Assembly (NCBI GenBank): GCA_012963075.1
Contig: DTWI01000222.1
Location: forward strand, 1 to 7,178
DNA from: Fidelibacterota bacterium
GTDB taxonomy: Bacteria; Marinisomatota; Marinisomatia; Marinisomatales; Marinisomataceae
Direction: 5' to 3'
Length of the DNA: 7,178 bases
Part shown: positions 1 to 6,163 of the stretch, one piece after another
Layout: each line of letters begins with the position of its first letter
Position numbering within the stretch: the stretch's first letter is position 1
Notes under the pieces: generated by a model
What the model was told of the DNA's origin: nothing
The model's input: the letters and a program-made list of their open reading frames with translations, nothing else
The model's database searches: none
Position numbers and translations under genes: made by a program

Positions 1-273
1 AAACATCATATCAAATTTTAAATTATTCCATGCTTCTATTTTATCATAATTTACTTGTGGGACAACTTCATCAACAAATTTGATTGCTTCCACTATTTCC
101 ATTCTTTCTTCAAACGGAATAAAAGGTTTTTCTCCTTTAACTGACATTGCAAGTTCATCGGTTGTGATTCCAACAATAAGATAATCACATTCAAGTTTCG
201 CTCTTTTTAGTATGTTGAGGTGACCAATATGGAATAAATCAAAAACACCTGTTGTATAACCAATTCTTTTCAT
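1..273 (-). CDS. tagD: Glycerol-3-phosphate cytidylyltransferase-like protein (TagD family), 3' end off the window
   Basis: Partial gene: 91 codons are visible from an ATG at 273, reading leftwards off the edge. A full family member has about 130-140 residues, so roughly the first two thirds are present. The N-terminus reads MKRIGYTTGVFDLFHIGHLN, which has the nucleotidyltransferase signature GxFDxxHxGH (CTP-binding HIGH motif, residues 15-18). It continues with DYLIVGITTDE (about 30-40) and an ERMEIVEAIKFVDEVVP stretch (about 66-82), both typical of TagD/GCT. The family joins CTP to glycerol-3-phosphate in the cytoplasm, giving CDP-glycerol and pyrophosphate. The gene lies 15 bases downstream of a CDP-glycerol glycerophosphotransferase-like gene, which fits supply of that donor. 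The C-terminal RTxGxSTT-type motif cannot be checked because it lies outside the window. Related enzymes act on phosphoethanolamine, FMN or other polyol phosphates, so the exact substrate is an inference from context. No strong ribosome binding site is visible. Confidence 0.85.
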   Translation of the reverse strand, partial: MKRIGYTTGVFDLFHIGHLNILKRAKLECDYLIVGITTDELAMSVKGEKPFIPFEERMEIVEAIKFVDEVVPQVNYDKIEAWNNLKFDMMF

Positions 274-288
274 AATAATCTAAAATAC

Positions 289-1371
289 TTATTTATTATT
301 TAATAAATAATCTATTATTCTTGCACTTGCGTTTCCATCTAAAGTGCCTGCTAGTTTTTCTGCATACTGTAAGCGAGTTTTTGACAATGTATGGGGATTT
401 ACTACTTGTTCTGCAACAATAGTTTTTAGTTCTTGGTAAGAATCAGCACGCACAGCTATTTTTGAATATTCATTGTAATCTTTATCCATACGTTTTTTGA
501 ATCGATAGGAAAAAATTCCTTGATAGTTCCAACGTAATTTTAAAAAGTTACACCATATGACAGGCTTGTCCAGTGCAGCAAATTCAATAATAGCAGAAGA
601 AGCATCACTAATTAGTAAATCAGCAGTCACCATAAATGGTACCAAAGAATAATCATCAACTTTTGCTAAATAAACATTATCATAATTGGACCAATGATTA
701 AGAAGTTGGCGTTGTTTTTTATACTTATCTTTGTTTGTTGAAAAATAGTGTGGTTTTATCAATATATTATAGTTGTTAAAATCGTCAGGGAAATTTTTAG
801 GGAAGCGTTCAATACTGCTAGGATAGAAAGTAGGAGCATAGATTAATGTCTTTTTTTCTGTTTTTAAGCCTAGTTGATTCAAATCAAATCTTGTAGTTTC
901 GCCATTAATAATTGGATCTAGCTTACAAAAACCAACATTCACAAAATTATCGTTAGGATACATATTTTTAAGACGATTTGTTCGGTATTCTCCTTCAACA
1001 AATCTCACAGTAGTTGGGGTACTTGATTTTGTATAATAACTTGCTTTTGGTCCAACTCCATGACCGAGTTGTACTGACTTACTGATTTGATGCACTTCGT
1101 TTAAGAAAGGAAAAGTATTACCAAAGAATATCCAATCAGCTTTTTGATTTTTATAATATTCATTGGCTTCAGTTTTATCTTTTATCCAGATGTGATCCAG
1201 CTTTTCTGATTGAATGATATTTTCTATGATTGCATCATGTGTGCCATGATAAAACACAAAAGTTGCATGCCCTGCATTTTGTTTTAATAATCGATGATAA
1301 ACTGGTAGATACTGAGGTAAATAATAAAGCTGTTGTACATCAAATGAGATGGATATAGTCTTATTATTCAT
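289..1371 (-). CDS. CDP-glycerol glycerophosphotransferase-like enzyme (TagB/TagF family)
   Basis: 360 residues from an ATG at 1371. The family (Glyphos_transf, a GT-B fold) moves glycerol phosphate, or ribitol phosphate in some members, from a CDP donor onto a glycan or a growing polyol-phosphate chain at the inner face of the membrane. Visible landmarks are LGHGVGPKAS (102-111), matching the family's WHGTPxK segment with its acceptor-side His; TLIYAPTF (175-182); IKPH (205-208), the second conserved His region; ISDASSAIIEFAALDKPVIW (254-273), the donor-binding TDYSS..FDF..LDKP motif; and DGNASARI (345-352), the usual C-terminal DGxASxRI box. It lacks the long N-terminal extension of polymerising TagF, so it may be a single-step transferase rather than a polymerase. 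It overlaps the upstream GT90 gene by 8 bases and is followed by the cytidylyltransferase gene, so the donor-making and donor-using enzymes are co-transcribed. The acceptor and the exact polyol are unknown. Confidence 0.85.
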   Translation of the reverse strand: MNNKTISISFDVQQLYYLPQYLPVYHRLLKQNAGHATFVFYHGTHDAIIENIIQSEKLDHIWIKDKTEANEYYKNQKADWIFFGNTFPFLNEVHQISKSVQLGHGVGPKASYYTKSSTPTTVRFVEGEYRTNRLKNMYPNDNFVNVGFCKLDPIINGETTRFDLNQLGLKTEKKTLIYAPTFYPSSIERFPKNFPDDFNNYNILIKPHYFSTNKDKYKKQRQLLNHWSNYDNVYLAKVDDYSLVPFMVTADLLISDASSAIIEFAALDKPVIWCNFLKLRWNYQGIFSYRFKKRMDKDYNEYSKIAVRADSYQELKTIVAEQVVNPHTLSKTRLQYAEKLAGTLDGNASARIIDYLLNNK

Positions 1372-2380
1372 TATCTGATTCTTGATTTTGACCTGATAAA
1401 GAAAAATATTTATCTAATACTAATAATGAAATTAATTTCTCTCTTTTGAAATCTTTAAATTGGTCTACATAAGCATTAGCATTTTTAATAATTTGTAATG
1501 CCTCTTCGGTATGCATAGAATAATAATTAATTTTTTCTTCTGCATTGGAAAAATCATCATTTACTTCAATATAATGTACTCCAGCTTCAAGTTTTCCTTC
1601 CATAAACCATGTTTCATATTTTGGTTTAGGCATAACACAAATAGAATGTGAAGACATTACCCATTTTATATTTGTTGCAGTATCACATCCTTCAATGCAG
1701 AATATAAATTTGTAAGCAAGTTGGTCATAAATTGACATAAACCCTTTAAACCAAGGTTCATCTACAAAAGGACTTTTTTGTCCAATATTAAATATAGGAA
1801 CACGATAATAATTTTTTAAAAAATATTGTCTAGATTCTGAATTTGTTCCGTTCCCTCGCCATACTGCAGCGTTTTTTTTATCTGTAAATTTTCTATGATC
1901 ATTAATAAAATGAAAATGTCTAACCTGATTTAATTTCATTATGATTGCGTTTTTACTGTCTACAATTGGCCTACTTTTAACAATACAAAGTGTCACTGGT
2001 TTTTTGTTGATATCTCCAAACATAAAGTCCAATTTTTTATCAGATTGAAAGAATGAAAAAATTCTATATAAATCTAAAAAATATGTAGTGTATTTCCTGG
2101 TTGGAGAACTATATTTTCGAGAGTATATAGGATGTTTTATAGTTCTAAGTTGCCTATTGCGTAATTGCTTAAGAGTGAGCGCATCTGGTGATACAGTAAA
2201 TTGATTTTTTTCTTTATTGTAATAGTTTACGCGTGATAAAATATATTGTCGGTTATATTGATGTAACTTATTTAATTCGGATTTGAGTTTTAAACGATAA
2301 AATATTCTTGGAACTAGAAGTAGAAAGATATTTTTTAAGTAATAAAAAAATTTAACATTTTTATATTTGAATTTGTTCAT
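1364..2380 (-). CDS. Family 90 glycosyltransferase (LpsA/CAP10-like)
   Basis: 338 residues from the ATG at 2380. An in-frame TTG at 2404 would add 8 residues, but neither start has a good ribosome binding site and the ATG is preferred. The C-terminal half carries the GT90/LPS-modifying signature: AAVWRGNG (171-178), CIEGCDTATNIKWVMSS (around 228-243) and MPKPKYETWFMEGKL (250-264), followed by GVHYIEV. Bacterial members such as Haemophilus LpsA add hexoses to lipopolysaccharide; other relatives are xylosyl- or glucosyltransferases. The N-terminus (about residues 8-30) is hydrophobic and basic and may associate with the inner membrane, but there is no clear cleavable signal. The last 8 bases overlap the start of the glycerophosphotransferase gene, so the two are probably translationally coupled. 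Context suggests it builds or extends the surface glycan that is then decorated with a phosphopolyol. The sugar and linkage cannot be read from the sequence. Confidence 0.85.
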   Translation of the reverse strand: MNKFKYKNVKFFYYLKNIFLLLVPRIFYRLKLKSELNKLHQYNRQYILSRVNYYNKEKNQFTVSPDALTLKQLRNRQLRTIKHPIYSRKYSSPTRKYTTYFLDLYRIFSFFQSDKKLDFMFGDINKKPVTLCIVKSRPIVDSKNAIIMKLNQVRHFHFINDHRKFTDKKNAAVWRGNGTNSESRQYFLKNYYRVPIFNIGQKSPFVDEPWFKGFMSIYDQLAYKFIFCIEGCDTATNIKWVMSSHSICVMPKPKYETWFMEGKLEAGVHYIEVNDDFSNAEEKINYYSMHTEEALQIIKNANAYVDQFKDFKREKLISLLVLDKYFSLSGQNQESDNE

Positions 2381-2444
2381 TGGTCTCAAATTATTTATCA
2401 GCAATCTTATAAGCTATTTTTTTTTAAATTAAGACAATATTGTT
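2381..2444. promoter_or_regulatory. Divergent AT-rich spacer between the glycan and preQ1 operons
   Basis: These 64 bases must hold the promoters of both divergent operons unless transcription starts further inside the genes. Visible elements are an 8-base palindrome CTTATAAG (2406-2413), giving a TATAAG hexamer close to the -10 consensus on both strands; a run of nine T (2417-2425); and a 10-base perfect palindrome ACAATATTGT (2434-2443) just before the ligase ATG. No convincing -35 partner at 16-18 bases was found for either direction. No purine-rich ribosome binding site precedes the ATG at 2445. The region is too short for a preQ1 riboswitch followed by a leader, and I see none. The promoter assignment is an inference. 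Confidence 0.35.
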
Positions 2445-3548
2445 ATGGATATAAAAAAACTAACTGTTGGTATTGAAGAAGAATATCAGGTTATTAATCC
2501 TGATACAGGGGAATTAACATCATATATCGCTGAATTTATAGAACGAGATGCTATTCTCTTTAAAGATAGCATGGTGCCTGAATTTCTGAAATCACAACTA
2601 GAAGTTACTAGTAAAGTTTGTAAGAATATTAAACAAGCTAGAAAAGAAGTAATTCGTTTAAGAAAATTTGCTTCTAAGTATGCACAAAAAAATAATTGTA
2701 CCATTATTGCTGCTGGCACCCACCCGTATTCTCGATGGGAAGACCAAGTGAGAACAGACAAAGAGCGATATCGAGGCCTATATGACTCTATGCAGTTTGT
2801 TGCAAAGAGATTATTAATATTTGGCATGCATATTCATATTGGCATTCCTGATCGAGATTTAAGAATAGATGTGATGAATCAAATGAGATATTTTGTGCCG
2901 CATATTTTAAGTCTGTCTACTTCTTCTCCATTTTGGCAAGGTGAAGATACTGGATTTAAATCATATCGAGGCATTGTGTTTGAAGACTTGCCTAGAACTG
3001 GTATTCCAGAAAAATTTGATTCAGCCAAATCATACGATAAGTTTGTTGAGGAGCTTACTGAAACAAAGTGCATAGATACACCGTCAAAAATTTGGTGGGA
3101 CATAAGACCTCATCATAAATTCCCAACAGTAGAATTTAGAATGTGTGATTCTACTACCAAAGTAGATGAAGTGATTGCTATTGCTGCACTGATTCAGGCG
3201 CTTGTTGCGACTATGATACATAATCGTGAACGTAATATTAGTTGGAGAGATTATAGAAATTCTTTTATATCAGAGAACAAATGGCGTTCTATGCGCCATG
3301 GAATTAGTGGTAAATTAATTGATTGGGGATTAACAAAAGAATTAGATACAAAAGAACTCATTAAAGAAATCATTGAATTGGTAGATGCAGCTGCAGAAAC
3401 ATTGGGTACTCAAGAAGAAATTGCTTATATACATACTATGTTAAAGAAAGGTACAAGTGCTGATCGACAATTAGCATTATATAAGAAAACCGGCGATCTA
3501 AAGAAAGTAGTCCAAATGCTTTCCAAAGAAACCCTTGAACATTGTTGA
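2445..3548 (+). CDS. GCS2/YbdK-type carboxylate-amine ligase (glutamate-cysteine ligase-like)
   Basis: 367 residues, the usual length for the YbdK family. These enzymes share the glutamine synthetase-like fold of glutamate-cysteine ligase and form an amide between a carboxylate (often glutamate) and an amine, using ATP. All the family blocks are present: VGIEEEY (8-14, metal/ATP site), SQLEVTS (50-56), AAGTHPYSRW (89-98), GMHIHIG (127-133), STSSPFW (158-164), WWDIRPH (217-223) and PTVEFRMCD (227-235). It therefore looks catalytically intact. E. coli YbdK shows weak glutamate-cysteine ligase activity, and relatives make glutathione or other gamma-glutamyl compounds; the substrate here is unknown. 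It is the first gene of the operon and ends 3 bases before queC, so it is very probably co-transcribed with the 7-deazaguanine genes. No gshB-like partner is in the window. The start is the only ATG that keeps the N-terminal GIEEE block at its normal distance, but it has no visible ribosome binding site, so a leaderless or very short-leader mRNA is possible. Confidence 0.9.
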   Translation: MDIKKLTVGIEEEYQVINPDTGELTSYIAEFIERDAILFKDSMVPEFLKSQLEVTSKVCKNIKQARKEVIRLRKFASKYAQKNNCTIIAAGTHPYSRWEDQVRTDKERYRGLYDSMQFVAKRLLIFGMHIHIGIPDRDLRIDVMNQMRYFVPHILSLSTSSPFWQGEDTGFKSYRGIVFEDLPRTGIPEKFDSAKSYDKFVEELTETKCIDTPSKIWWDIRPHHKFPTVEFRMCDSTTKVDEVIAIAALIQALVATMIHNRERNISWRDYRNSFISENKWRSMRHGISGKLIDWGLTKELDTKELIKEIIELVDAAAETLGTQEEIAYIHTMLKKGTSADRQLALYKKTGDLKKVVQMLSKETLEHC

Positions 3549-3551
3549 TAG

Positions 3552-4229
3552 ATGGTATCTTCAAATGCGCAATGCATCGTTTTATTAAGTGGAGGATTAG
3601 ATTCTACCACTGTTCTTGCAATTGCCAATCAAACATTTACTATTCATGCATTATCATTTGACTATGGTCAGCGACATAAATTTGAATTAGAATCAGCAAA
3701 AAAAATTGCTACACATTTTCATGTGCAGAATCATAAAATTATTACTATTGATCTTGCACAATTTGGACAATCAGCTCTAACTGATGATATTGAAGTACCA
3801 AAGAATGCAAACATTGGAGAGGGAATTCCTATTACATATGTTCCAGTACGAAATACCATATTTTTATCCTACGCATTAGCTTATGCAGAAGTAAATAAGA
3901 TTTATGATATTTTTATTGGTGTTAATGTACTTGATTATAGTGGATATCCTGATTGTAGACCTGAATATATTGAATCTTTTGAGCGTATGGCAAATTTGGC
4001 AACAAAATTTACCCAAGAAGATAAAAAAATTATGATTCACACTCCATTAATTGATTTAAAAAAATCTGAAATTATTCTAAAGGGCAATCAATTAGGAATC
4101 GATTATGGTATTACCCATTCATGTTATGATCCATCTAATACGGGTGCCTGTGGATTATGTGATGCGTGTGTACTTCGTAAAAAAGGTTTTGAAGACGCAA
4201 ATATAACTGACCCAACTATTTATCAATGA
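3552..4229 (+). CDS. queC: 7-cyano-7-deazaguanine (preQ0) synthase QueC
   Basis: 225 residues, normal for QueC. The enzyme uses ATP and ammonia to convert 7-carboxy-7-deazaguanine to preQ0 in the cytoplasm. Visible are the PP-loop SGGLDS (13-18) for ATP, FDYGQRH (36-42), the [12 protein letters not shown] block (95-106), [18 protein letters not shown] (123-140), which belongs to the substrate site, and the zinc site formed by C191, C200, C203 and C206 in a CxxCxxC context near the C-terminus. All key residues are in place, so this looks like a genuine biosynthetic QueC rather than one of the divergent QueC-like proteins of defence systems (QatC, type IV CBASS). The company of queE, queD and queF supports that. 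It starts 3 bases after the ligase stop and ends in an ATGA overlap with queE, so translation is probably coupled to both. Confidence 0.95.
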   Translation: MVSSNAQCIVLLSGGLDSTTVLAIANQTFTIHALSFDYGQRHKFELESAKKIATHFHVQNHKIITIDLAQFGQSALTDDIEVPKNANIGEGIPITYVPVRNTIFLSYALAYAEVNKIYDIFIGVNVLDYSGYPDCRPEYIESFERMANLATKFTQEDKKIMIHTPLIDLKKSEIILKGNQLGIDYGITHSCYDPSNTGACGLCDACVLRKKGFEDANITDPTIYQ

Positions 4230-4858
4230 GTTACGCAATCAAAGAAATATATTTTACAATCCAAGGAGAAGGATTTCATACGGGAAAGGATGCAGTGTTT
4301 TGTCGTTTTTCTGGGTGCAATCTCTGGTCAGGATTAGAAAAAGATCGATCAAAAGCAGTCTGTAATTTTTGTGATACAGATTTTTTTGGTACAGATGGAG
4401 AAAATGGTGGGAAATATTTATCACATCATAATCTTATTAGTCAAATTGAAATGTGTTGGCCAAAGAAAAAGAAAAATAAATATGTTGTTTTTACTGGAGG
4501 AGAGCCATTGCTTCAACTAGATCAGCAACTTATTGATGAATTGCATAATCATAATTTTGAAGTTGCTATTGAAACAAATGGTACAATACTCCCTCCTAAC
4601 AATATTGATTGGGTTTGTGTAAGTCCTAAAAAGAATGCTGATTTAGTATTAAAAAGTGGGGATGAACTAAAATTGGTTTATCCTCAAAAAAATTTTAACC
4701 CTAAACAATTTGAATCATTAGATTTCACTTATTTTAGTATTCAACCGATGGATGGAAAACAATTACAAAAAAATATTTTGAAATGTGTATCTTATTGTAT
4801 GGAAAATCCAGTATGGAAATTAAGTCTTCAAACACATAAAATTATTGGAGTAAGATAA
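4226..4858 (+). CDS. queE: 7-carboxy-7-deazaguanine synthase QueE (radical SAM)
   Basis: 210 residues. QueE is a radical S-adenosylmethionine enzyme that contracts 6-carboxy-tetrahydropterin, the QueD product, to 7-carboxy-7-deazaguanine. The N-terminus [13 protein letters not shown] (8-20) is the family's substrate/SAM entry motif. The iron-sulfur cluster cysteines are C31, C46 and C49, spaced CX14CX2C instead of the standard radical SAM CX3CX2C. The same spacing is known from Burkholderia multivorans QueE, so this belongs to that clade. FTGGEPLLQ (89-97) is the SAM-binding GGEP motif, ETNGT (116-120) follows, and SPK (133-135) fits the C-terminal SAM contacts. It overlaps queC by 4 bases (ATGA), and the DUF3703 gene starts 2 bases after its stop. 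It lacks its own clear ribosome binding site, consistent with coupled translation. Confidence 0.95.
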   Translation: MSYAIKEIYFTIQGEGFHTGKDAVFCRFSGCNLWSGLEKDRSKAVCNFCDTDFFGTDGENGGKYLSHHNLISQIEMCWPKKKKNKYVVFTGGEPLLQLDQQLIDELHNHNFEVAIETNGTILPPNNIDWVCVSPKKNADLVLKSGDELKLVYPQKNFNPKQFESLDFTYFSIQPMDGKQLQKNILKCVSYCMENPVWKLSLQTHKIIGVR

Positions 4859-4859
4859 C

Positions 4860-5237
4860 ATGTATAACTATACAAAAAAAATAAAACCCTATGTTGAGGC
4901 AGAATTAAAACTATATTCATTAAATTCAAAAGAGGGTCATCATGCTATTGCATTTAAACATTTAGAAAATGCACACATTCTAGGTCAAGAATCAACTTTT
5001 TTCCATGTCAAAGTTCATTGTCTAATGTTTTTGTGGGCTTATCGTCAAAAAAACATTCATGAATTAATTGGTCAAATTATTAGGATTGCAGGTGCAGCAA
5101 TGGCAACTGCAGCAATTAAGACAGGGATTAGTTCCGTACCAAGGGGCAATACAGGAGGTGCAAATGTTAGTCCATTTCAGGAAATGCCAATTAGTTCAGG
5201 ACTTGAAAAGATTATACAGGAAGCTAAAAATGTTTGA
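4860..5237 (+). CDS. DUF3703 family protein embedded in the preQ1 operon
   Basis: 125 residues, normal for the DUF3703 family, which has no established function that I know of. Family-like landmarks are HLENAHILGQ (34-43), the histidines of FFHVKVH (47-53), a hydrophobic central segment around IIRIAGAAMATAAI (73-86) and the highly characteristic RGNTGGANVSPFQEMPI (95-111). The conserved His and Asn pattern could bind a metal or small ligand, but that is speculation. A GGAG ribosome binding site (4847-4850) sits 9 bases before its ATG. The gene follows queE by one base and overlaps the queD start by 8 bases, so it is locked between two consecutive pathway enzymes. That position suggests a role with the QueD/QueE steps, or merely a passenger kept by coupling. 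A membrane location is possible only through the single weakly hydrophobic stretch. Confidence 0.8.
   Translation: MYNYTKKIKPYVEAELKLYSLNSKEGHHAIAFKHLENAHILGQESTFFHVKVHCLMFLWAYRQKNIHELIGQIIRIAGAAMATAAIKTGISSVPRGNTGGANVSPFQEMPISSGLEKIIQEAKNV
5218..5223 (+). promoter_or_regulatory. Ribosome binding site fixing the queD start at 5230
   Basis: AGGAAG lies 6 bases before the ATG at 5230, inside the end of the DUF3703 gene. The open frame continues upstream to about 5068, but that stretch only overlaps DUF3703 and encodes glutamine-rich sequence unlike QueD. This site and the normal QueD N-terminus ([10 protein letters not shown]) decide the start. Confidence 0.7.
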
Positions 5238-5595
5238 ATTAACAAGAAAATATGAATTTCACGCTGCACGTCAGTTAACAAGCTTGCCAGATAGTCATCC
5301 TTGTAGTAAAATGCATGGACATACTTTTTCAGTTATAGTCAAATTAAGTGGTGATTTAGATCAATCAAAAGGTTGGGTAATGGATTTTTCTGATATAGAT
5401 GATATATATCATAAAAATGTTCAATCATTACTTGATCATCAATATTTAAATGATATAGATGCTTTATCAAATCCTACAACAGAACATATTGTAGCTTGGA
5501 TCTGGGATAAATTATTACCTGATTTAAATGGATTAACTGAGGTTACTGTGAGTGAAAGTGACGATTCTTCTTGTACATATAAAGGAAGCAAATAA
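5230..5595 (+). CDS. queD: 6-carboxy-5,6,7,8-tetrahydropterin synthase QueD, with a variant zinc site
   Basis: 121 residues, like E. coli QueD. It converts 7,8-dihydroneopterin triphosphate to 6-carboxy-tetrahydropterin, the first committed step of 7-deazaguanine synthesis. Visible features: catalytic C25 in [10 protein letters not shown] (22-31); zinc ligands H29 and H31; WVMDFSDI (49-56); LLDHQYLND (67-75) with catalytic-site D69 and H70; [13 protein letters not shown] (81-93); and E109 in VSES, which anchors the pterin. All align with E. coli QueD by eye. The odd point is the first zinc ligand: where E. coli has FEAAHRL, this protein has FHAARQL, so the ligand His is an Arg (R14) and a His appears three positions earlier (H11). 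The zinc site may be rebuilt with H11, or the protein may belong to a subfamily that always has this form. It overlaps DUF3703 by 8 bases and queF by 1 base (TAATG). Confidence 0.92.
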   Translation: MFELTRKYEFHAARQLTSLPDSHPCSKMHGHTFSVIVKLSGDLDQSKGWVMDFSDIDDIYHKNVQSLLDHQYLNDIDALSNPTTEHIVAWIWDKLLPDLNGLTEVTVSESDDSSCTYKGSK

Positions 5596-5987
5596 TGCCA
5601 AGAGCAGAAGGAAAAGAATTCAAATTTGATACAATCGATAAAATTAGACCCGACTATCTTGAAACATTTGATTTTGATAGCAAAGATCAATATATCATTA
5701 CTAAAACTAAGGAATTTAGTGCTGTTTGTCCTTTTAGTGGTTTACCAGACTTAGCAAAAATAATAATTGAATATTATCCAGATGGAGGAAAATGTGTCGA
5801 ACTGAAATCATTAAAATATTATTTCATTAGTTTTAGAAATGTAGGTATTTATCAAGAAGCTGTTACCCAAAAAATTTATTCTGATCTAAAAAATGCTCTT
5901 AATACTCAAAGACTTAAAGTAATTTCTGTTTATAATACAAGAGGAGGATTTAATACCACTTGTATAGAAGGAAATTTAGAGAAATAG
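5595..5987 (+). CDS. queF: NADPH-dependent 7-cyano-7-deazaguanine reductase QueF, unimodular type
   Basis: 130 residues, matching the short single-domain (type I) QueF and not the two-domain E. coli form. It reduces the nitrile of preQ0 to the aminomethyl group of preQ1 with two NADPH. The catalytic cysteine is C45 in [10 protein letters not shown], with the following acid D52. The NADPH-binding QueF motif E(L/S)K(S/A)hK is intact as ELKSLKYY (69-76), which argues for a reductase and not an archaeal QueF-like amidinotransferase. E88 corresponds to the substrate-binding Glu (E97 in Bacillus subtilis QueF), but the neighbouring His (H96 there) is Gln here (Q87, in GIYQEAV). The C-terminus has the usual RGG box (NTRGGFNTT, about 114-122). 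A good ribosome binding site AAAGGAAG (5581-5588) precedes the ATG, which overlaps the queD stop by one base. It ends in a TAGTG overlap with the next small gene. Confidence 0.93.
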   Translation: MPRAEGKEFKFDTIDKIRPDYLETFDFDSKDQYIITKTKEFSAVCPFSGLPDLAKIIIEYYPDGGKCVELKSLKYYFISFRNVGIYQEAVTQKIYSDLKNALNTQRLKVISVYNTRGGFNTTCIEGNLEK

Positions 5988-6163
5988 TGAACAAAAAATC
6001 ATTTCTAAAAATTTGTTTGGTTACTGGAATAATAACATTTCTTGCTAACGATATAATGTATTACACAGATAAGTTTGATCAAACTTTTTGGGAACATATA
6101 ATTATTGCAGTTGCGATTTTTGTTACAACAGTTAATACATTGTTTTTATATTGGAGGGAGTAA
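5987..6163 (+). CDS. Small two-helix membrane protein, function unknown
   Basis: 58 residues if translation starts at the GTG at 5987, which overlaps the queF stop by one base (TAGTG). An in-frame TTG at 5960 would add nine charged residues inside queF and is less likely. The protein has a short basic N-terminus (MNKKSF), a hydrophobic segment at about 7-24, a short hydrophilic loop with Tyr and Asp, a second hydrophobic segment at about 37-55 and the tail LYWRE. I recognise no family. Basic residues at the start suggest both ends face the cytoplasm (positive-inside rule). Its stop overlaps the start of the Yip1-like gene by one base (TAATG), and the coupling suggests the two membrane proteins are made together. 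A weak AAGGAA lies 13 bases upstream of the GTG. Confidence 0.65.
   Translation: MNKKSFLKICLVTGIITFLANDIMYYTDKFDQTFWEHIIIAVAIFVTTVNTLFLYWRE
6153..6160 (+). promoter_or_regulatory. Strong ribosome binding site setting the Yip1-like gene start at 6163
   Basis: GGAGGGAG is the strongest Shine-Dalgarno match in the window, with its GGAGG core 5 bases before the ATG at 6163. It shows that the in-frame TTG at 6151, within the ribosome binding site itself, is not the start. It suggests the Yip1-like protein is translated more strongly than its neighbours. Confidence 0.8.

Noticed and set aside
2381..2404. TTG start at 2404 for the GT90 gene
   Set aside because: A TTG start would use up most of the divergent spacer, has no ribosome binding site and adds only eight uninformative residues; the ATG at 2380 is simpler.
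2381..2444. preQ1 riboswitch ahead of the operon
   Set aside because: The spacer is too short and AT-rich, and I see no C-rich loop with an A-rich tail or pseudoknot arrangement.
2486..2827. Minus-strand open frame of 113 codons inside the ligase gene
   Set aside because: It is antisense to conserved GCS2 motifs, has no recognisable family and is a by-product of the coding frame.
2879..3103. Minus-strand open frame inside the ligase gene
   Set aside because: Antisense shadow of a conserved gene, no ribosome binding site or domain.
3425..3628. Minus-strand open frame across the ligase/queC junction
   Set aside because: It covers the ends of two well-supported genes on the other strand and has no family resemblance.
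3552..4229. QueC as part of a defence system (QatABCD or type IV CBASS)
   Set aside because: All catalytic and zinc residues of biosynthetic QueC are present and its neighbours are queE, queD and queF; no QatA/B/D, cyclase or effector gene is seen.
5068..5229. Upstream in-frame extension of queD by 54 codons
   Set aside because: It overlaps the well-supported DUF3703 gene, its translation is glutamine-rich and unlike QueD, and a proper ribosome binding site and start lie at 5218-5230.
5439..5690. Minus-strand open frame across queD/queF
   Set aside because: Antisense shadow of two conserved genes.
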